Below are positions 5,664 to 7,717 of a DNA stretch of 7,717 bases, piece after piece. This stretch comes from CALAED01 sp937891035 (GTDB lineage: Bacteria; Actinomycetota; Actinomycetes; Streptosporangiales; Streptosporangiaceae), in NCBI GenBank assembly GCA_035642125.1, contig DASQSZ010000399.1, positions 1-7,717 on the forward strand, read 5' to 3'. The notes under the pieces are model-generated. The model ran no database searches. It saw only the letters and a list, made by a program, of their open reading frames with translations, and was not told the DNA's origin. Positions within the stretch are counted from its first letter, which is position 1. The number at the start of each line of letters is the position of its first letter. Position numbers and translations under genes: made by a program.

Positions 5664-5697
5664 CGACCGCGGCGCGGCGCCGGCTTCGGCGTGGTCG
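5664..5697 (-). terminator. Probable terminator hairpin of the minus-strand HTH gene
   Basis: CGACCGC (5664-5670) pairs with GTGGTCG (5691-5697), including one G-T pair. An inner GCCG/CGGC stem (5679-5682, 5687-5690) closes a GCTT loop, with bases 5671-5678 bulged. It lies 5 nt beyond the stop of the minus-strand gene. No T-run is evident. Confidence 0.45.
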
Positions 5698-5702
5698 CGG
5701 GG

Positions 5703-6248
5703 TCAGGCGATGGCGCGCAGGGCGGAGACGAGTGTGTGCGGGGCCGGCGCCACCTCGGGGATGACCGAGCGCAGGGCGAGCCAGCCGTTGATCGCCTGCG
5801 CCGCGGGGCCGGCCTCGCGGGTCTGCGGATCGTCGACGCCGAACCACTCGGCGACCCGCGACCAGCGCCACAGCCGATGATCGCCGCGGGTGCTCTCCGA
5901 CCTGGGAAAGTTGCCAGGCCCTCGGGTGCCCTTGATGGACAGCCGGACGACCTCAAGCGAGGTGCCCACGTGCTCGGCGATGTCGCGCATGGTCAGCAGC
6001 GGGTCGGCCTCGACCTCAAGCACGCGCAGGCCGCGCGCGCTTGCCTCGATATGCTCGATCACCGTCATGATCGCTTCCGCGAGACATGCGGCCGACCAGC
6101 AGCACCGAGCCTGCCCGGGACGGTCGACGGCCTCGTTGTTGGGGACGAACCCGACGGTGACCTGACCCCGAGTGCGCTGAAAAAGCGGGTCGAGTTCGTC
6201 TTCGAACAGCGGCCGGCTGAGAATCAGCGCGAAATCGTACTCGGGCAT
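5703..6248 (-). CDS. Uncharacterised helix-turn-helix DNA-binding protein
   Basis: The 181-residue protein has a two-part layout that I recognise from small uncharacterised actinobacterial regulators. The N-terminal part (about 1-80) opens with YDFALILSRPLFEDELDPLF (4-23) and includes the helix-like LAEAIMTVIEHIE (56-68). A MerR/excisionase-like helix-turn-helix follows, with LLTMRDIAEHVGTSLEVVRL (84-103), then RGPGNFP (109-115) and LWRWSRVAEWFG (126-137). This resembles the pattern IA-x-R-x-G-x-S-x-E-x-VR, RGPGxFP, WxWxxVAxW. The C-terminal helix (about 147-180) is Ala-rich. On the minus strand, AAGGTGG (6264-6258) lies 9 nt before the ATG. It is divergent from infA across 300 nt, so local regulation of infA or of itself is possible but inferred. 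No ligand or target is visible. Confidence 0.8.
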   Translation of the reverse strand: MPEYDFALILSRPLFEDELDPLFQRTRGQVTVGFVPNNEAVDRPGQARCCWSAACLAEAIMTVIEHIEASARGLRVLEVEADPLLTMRDIAEHVGTSLEVVRLSIKGTRGPGNFPRSESTRGDHRLWRWSRVAEWFGVDDPQTREAGPAAQAINGWLALRSVIPEVAPAPHTLVSALRAIA

Positions 6249-6548
6249 CGTGATCCACCACCTTAGGGCGCCGGGTCGCCGAACCGCCGCATTCGCGTCG
6301 CCCCTGCCCAGGAGGGTAGGAAAAATCCCGTCCCGCCGCAGCGCCCGGGCGGCTCGGGAGTGTGCCGTGCGCCAGGCCTCGGTTCACTGACATCATTTCG
6401 CATTCGGCTGGCGAGTGACGTACACTCCTTAGTCGGCCCAGTCTGATTTCCGCGTGCGCCGCTTTGCGTACGCCCGGGGAGACGGGTTGTTCTCTCCTCC
6501 TCGAGACGGGCCGAATCCGGACGAACCGATCAGTGAAGCGCGGAGGAC
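6249..6548. other. Divergent 300-nt region between the HTH gene and infA
   Basis: This region holds the HTH gene's ribosome-binding site (6258-6264, minus strand), the candidate infA promoter near 6397-6426, a GCTTTGC box (6461-6485), an 8-nt direct repeat GAGACGGG (6479-6486 and 6503-6510) and a pyrimidine run TTCTCTCCTCCTC (6490-6502). I find no convincing minus-strand promoter: TACCCT (6318-6313) has no -35. Confidence 0.5.
6397..6426 (+). promoter_or_regulatory. Candidate infA promoter
   Basis: TACACT (6421-6426) is a good housekeeping -10 hexamer. TTCGCA (6397-6402) is a weak -35 with an 18-nt spacer. Initiation near 6433 gives a leader of about 115 nt. A TACACT-type element ahead of infA is also what I recall from Streptomyces, though I cannot verify that here. 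A hyphenated inverted repeat GAGTG-ACGTA-CACTC (6413-6427) overlaps the -10. Confidence 0.5.
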
Positions 6549-6770
6549 ATGCCCAAGAAAGAAGGGGCCATCGAGATCGAGGGCACCGTCATCGAGTCTC
6601 TCCCCAACGCCATGTTCAGGGTAGAGCTTGACAACGGACACAAGGTCCTCGCCCACATCAGCGGCAAGATGCGGATGCACTACATCCGGATCTTGCCCGA
6701 CGACCGGGTGGTCGTGGAGCTCAGTCCCTACGATCTTTCGCGCGGTCGGATCGTCTACCGCTACAAGTAA
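6549..6770 (+). CDS. infA: Translation initiation factor IF-1
   Basis: IF-1 occupies the ribosomal A site during initiation and aids IF-2 and IF-3. The 73-residue protein is a single S1-type OB fold and matches the family nearly throughout: GAIEIEGTVIESLPNAMFRV (6-25), ELDNGHKVLAHISGKMRMHY (26-45) and the C-terminal VELSPYDLSRGRIVYRYK (56-73). Length is normal for actinobacteria. GGAGG (6542-6546) is only 2 nt from the ATG, unusually close, and no alternative in-frame start gives a sensible IF-1 N-terminus. The gene starts a new transcription unit after a reverse-strand gene and is followed by rpmJ after a 139-nt structured spacer. Confidence 0.98.
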   Translation: MPKKEGAIEIEGTVIESLPNAMFRVELDNGHKVLAHISGKMRMHYIRILPDDRVVVELSPYDLSRGRIVYRYK

Positions 6771-6800
6771 CACCCACAATCAAACCCACTGGGTTGCCTT

Positions 6801-6822
6801 CCTCGTGGCCGGCACCGCGAGG
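6801..6822 (+). other. Hairpin 30 nt after infA
   Basis: CCTCGTGG (6801-6808) pairs with CCGCGAGG (6815-6822), eight pairs with one G-T, around CCGGCA. A smaller stem AACCC (6783-6787)/GGGTT (6791-6795) precedes it. No T-run follows. It could be an attenuator or processing site between infA and rpmJ. Confidence 0.4.
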
Positions 6823-6843
6823 GTGACCCTGCGCATGAGGAGA

Positions 6844-6890
6844 CTCATCGAGCGAGCCGTAGGCGCGCGGGAGGCTCATAGAGCGCGCCG
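6844..6890 (+). repeat. Imperfect direct repeat in the infA-rpmJ spacer (includes copy 4)
   Basis: CTCATCGAGCGAGCCG (6844-6859) and CTCATAGAGCGCGCCG (6875-6890) agree at 14 of 16 positions with a 31-nt period. The first unit contains the CGAGCGAG core found in three other spacers. ATGAG (6835-6839)/CTCAT (6844-6848) can also form a small stem with a GAGA loop. Confidence 0.45.
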
Positions 6891-6895
6891 AGGCT
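6855..6895 (+). other. Long stem-loop upstream of rpmJ
   Basis: GGCGCGC (6862-6868) pairs perfectly with GCGCGCC (6883-6889). Below a small internal loop, AGCC (6855-6858) pairs with GGCT (6892-6895). The 14-nt loop carries GGGAGG (6869-6874). The structure ends 4 nt before the rpmJ Shine-Dalgarno GGGAG (6900-6904), so it may affect rpmJ translation or mRNA stability. Confidence 0.4.
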
Positions 6896-6909
6896 GAGCG
6901 GGAGACACA

Positions 6910-7023
6910 GTGAAGGTCAAGCCGAGCGTCAAGAAGATTTGCAACAAGTGCCGCATCATCCGGCGGCACGGGCGGGTCATGGTGATCTGCCCGGACCCAC
7001 GGCACAAGCAGCGCCAGGGCTGA
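6910..7023 (+). CDS. rpmJ: 50S ribosomal protein L36, zinc-binding form
   Basis: L36 is the smallest large-subunit protein and sits against 23S rRNA. The 37-residue product begins MKVKPSVKKICNKC and ends PRHKQRQG. It has the complete zinc ribbon: Cys11, Cys14, Cys27 and His32 (CNKC, then CPDPRH). This is therefore the zinc-binding (C+) type rather than the cysteine-less paralogue that many actinobacteria also carry and use in zinc shortage. The start is a GTG at 6910, with GGGAG 5 nt upstream. It lies in an otherwise long spacer between infA and rpsM, the expected place in actinobacteria, where rpmJ follows infA rather than secY. Confidence 0.97.
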   Translation: MKVKPSVKKICNKCRIIRRHGRVMVICPDPRHKQRQG

Positions 7024-7064
7024 ACGGGTGACCGGCACAGTAGACGGACAACGCAAGCACGCGT

Positions 7065-7163
7065 CACGGCCCACGCCGTGGGCAACCCTCGGTCGGAGGC
7101 CGGGGCCGCATCGTGGCAGCGGTGCGGAGGTGGCGCGTAGGACCTCCGGAACAAGAAAGGAGG
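7065..7163 (+). promoter_or_regulatory. Structured rpsM leader with a possible Shine-Dalgarno switch
   Basis: Four pairings can be drawn. (a) CACGGC (7065-7070) with GCCGTG (7075-7080). (b) CCGCATCGT (7106-7114) with GCGGTGCGG (7119-7127), nine pairs with two G-T. (c) CGGAGGT (7125-7131) with ACCTCCG (7142-7148), seven pairs. (d) CCTCC (7143-7147) with the rpsM Shine-Dalgarno GGAGG (7159-7163). Pairings b and c exclude one another, as do c and d. Thus b favours d (site hidden) and c frees the site. In E. coli the rpsM leader is the target of S4 autoregulation, so the location is suggestive, but no homology to that element is claimed. Confidence 0.4.
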
Positions 7164-7173
7164 CTGCCTGACG

Positions 7174-7554
7174 ATGGCACGCCTCGTCAACGTCGACCTG
7201 CCGCGCGACAAGCGCCTCGAGGTCGCCCTCACCTACATCTACGGCATCGGCCGCAGCCGCGCGCTGGAGACCCTGAGCGAGACCGGCGTCAGCGGCGACC
7301 TGCGGGTCCACCAGCTCGGCGATGAGGAGCTCGTCAAGCTCCGTAACTGGATCGAGTCGCAATACCAGGTGGAAGGTGACCTGCGCCGCGAGGTCCAGGC
7401 CGACATCCGCCGCAAGATTGAGATCGGCTGCTACCAGGGCATCCGGCACCGCCGCGGGCTCCCCGTGCACGGCCAGCGCACCCAGACCAACGCCCGTACT
7501 CGCAAGGGCAAGAAGAAGACAGTGGCCGGCAAGAAGAAGGCCGGCAAGAAGTAG
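7174..7554 (+). CDS. rpsM: 30S ribosomal protein S13
   Basis: S13 sits in the head of the 30S subunit, contacts tRNA and forms bridges to the large subunit. The 126-residue protein starts MARLVNVDLPRDKRLEVALT, has YIYGIGRSRA (21-30) in the helix-two-turns-helix region, and carries the signature GIRHRRGLPVHGQRTQTNAR (89-108). It ends in the usual Lys/Gly-rich tail that reaches the tRNA sites. AAGGAGG (7157-7163) lies 10 nt before the ATG and is one of the strongest ribosome-binding sites in the window. It is separated from rpmJ by a 150-nt structured leader and followed immediately by a strong hairpin and then rpsK. Confidence 0.98.
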   Translation: MARLVNVDLPRDKRLEVALTYIYGIGRSRALETLSETGVSGDLRVHQLGDEELVKLRNWIESQYQVEGDLRREVQADIRRKIEIGCYQGIRHRRGLPVHGQRTQTNARTRKGKKKTVAGKKKAGKK

Positions 7555-7555
7555 T

Positions 7556-7582
7556 CCCCGCCGGGGCGGCGCCCCAGCGGGG
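7556..7582 (+). other. Perfect two-tier hairpin between rpsM and rpsK
   Basis: CCCCGC (7556-7561) pairs with GCGGGG (7577-7582). Inside a single C/A mismatch, GGGGC (7563-7567) pairs with GCCCC (7571-7575) around a GGC loop. This gives 11 G:C pairs beginning one base after the rpsM stop. No T-run follows. A hairpin this strong inside a ribosomal-protein operon suggests attenuation or a processing barrier rather than full termination. Confidence 0.5.
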
Positions 7583-7612
7583 GATCGATGACCTCAGGAG
7601 TTAAGAGAGCAG

Positions 7613-7717
7613 ATGCCTCCTAAGAGCCGGGCCGGCGCCAAGAAGGTGCGCCGCAAGGAAAAGAAGAATGTGGCCCATGGCCACGCCCACATCAAGAGCA
7701 CGTTCAACAACACCATC
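7613..7717 (+). CDS. rpsK: 30S ribosomal protein S11, 5' part
   Basis: The first 35 codons of S11 are present and run off the window end. S11 lies on the 30S platform near the mRNA exit side. The basic N-terminus MPPKSRAGAKKVRRKEKKNV is followed by HGHAHIKSTFNNTI, where the IKSTFNNT segment is the strongly conserved S11 start of the globular domain. The start is an ATG. AGGAG (7596-7600) is 12 nt upstream and a purine-rich AAGAGAG is nearer, so the ribosome-binding site is loosely spaced. The gene follows rpsM by 58 nt. Confidence 0.96.
   Translation, partial: MPPKSRAGAKKVRRKEKKNVAHGHAHIKSTFNNTI

Larger units (their letters stand above)
5495..5702. other. Convergent intergenic region, no gene seen
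   Basis: These 208 nt separate the two convergent genes. I see two hairpins (listed separately) and a short palindrome AACGTT (5603-5608) inside TACCGAACGTTAG, flanked by TACCG (5600-5604) and CGGTA (5624-5628), which could also pair. No credible coding frame is present. Confidence 0.5.

Noticed and set aside
5579..5764. Small plus-strand frame between the convergent genes
   Set aside because: It extends antisense into the HTH gene and encodes an Arg/Gly-rich low-complexity product. It is a composition artefact.
6387..6392. CTGACA as the infA -35 element
   Set aside because: It is 28 nt from the TACACT -10, too far for housekeeping sigma, and no other -10 lies at the correct distance.
7028..7171. 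47-codon frame from a GTG filling the rpmJ-rpsM spacer and ending 2 nt before rpsM
   Set aside because: Third-position G+C is only about 68% by hand count, with many rare A/T-ending codons, and there is no ribosome-binding site. The strip is better explained as structured leader.

Overview
The window is a high-G+C ribosomal-protein region, probably from an actinobacterium. This rests on the G/C-rich third codon positions, the GTG starts, the S5 and L18 sequence types, and the order rplR-rpsE-rpmD-rplO-secY-adk-map followed by infA-rpmJ-rpsM-rpsK. The S5 and MetAP sequences look most like Streptosporangiales to me, but that is recalled resemblance, not a search. The window opens just after the end of an upstream gene (by gene order rplF; probably its TAA at 2-4) and cuts off rpsK after 35 codons.

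Layout: 11-1822 is the end of the spc operon, encoding L18, S5, L30 and L15. A strong hairpin (1831-1864) and a 217-nt spacer with a candidate extended -10 promoter then lead into secY-adk-map (2040-4909). SecY is the translocon channel and adenylate kinase keeps the adenine nucleotide balance. MetAP removes initiator methionine from nascent proteins, so this block joins protein synthesis, export and maturation. From 4910 to 6548 the usual map-infA neighbourhood is interrupted by a small DUF1707 membrane protein on the + strand and, convergent to it, an uncharacterised helix-turn-helix protein on the - strand. The latter is divergent from infA. After a promoter-bearing leader come infA, rpmJ (37 codons), rpsM and rpsK, the start of the alpha-operon-like cluster.

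Most genes are standard. What is less ordinary lies between them. A 22-codon ORF is locked by TGATG overlaps between rplR and rpsE. A 37-codon ORF with a very good ribosome-binding site runs into the rplO start. Unusually long, structured spacers (108-217 nt) separate rpmD/rplO, rplO/secY, infA/rpmJ and rpmJ/rpsM. The word CGAGCGAG occurs in four spacers and, by eye, in no gene. The rpsM leader can fold in mutually exclusive ways, one of which buries its Shine-Dalgarno sequence. I see no mobile element, CRISPR array, tRNA or rRNA.
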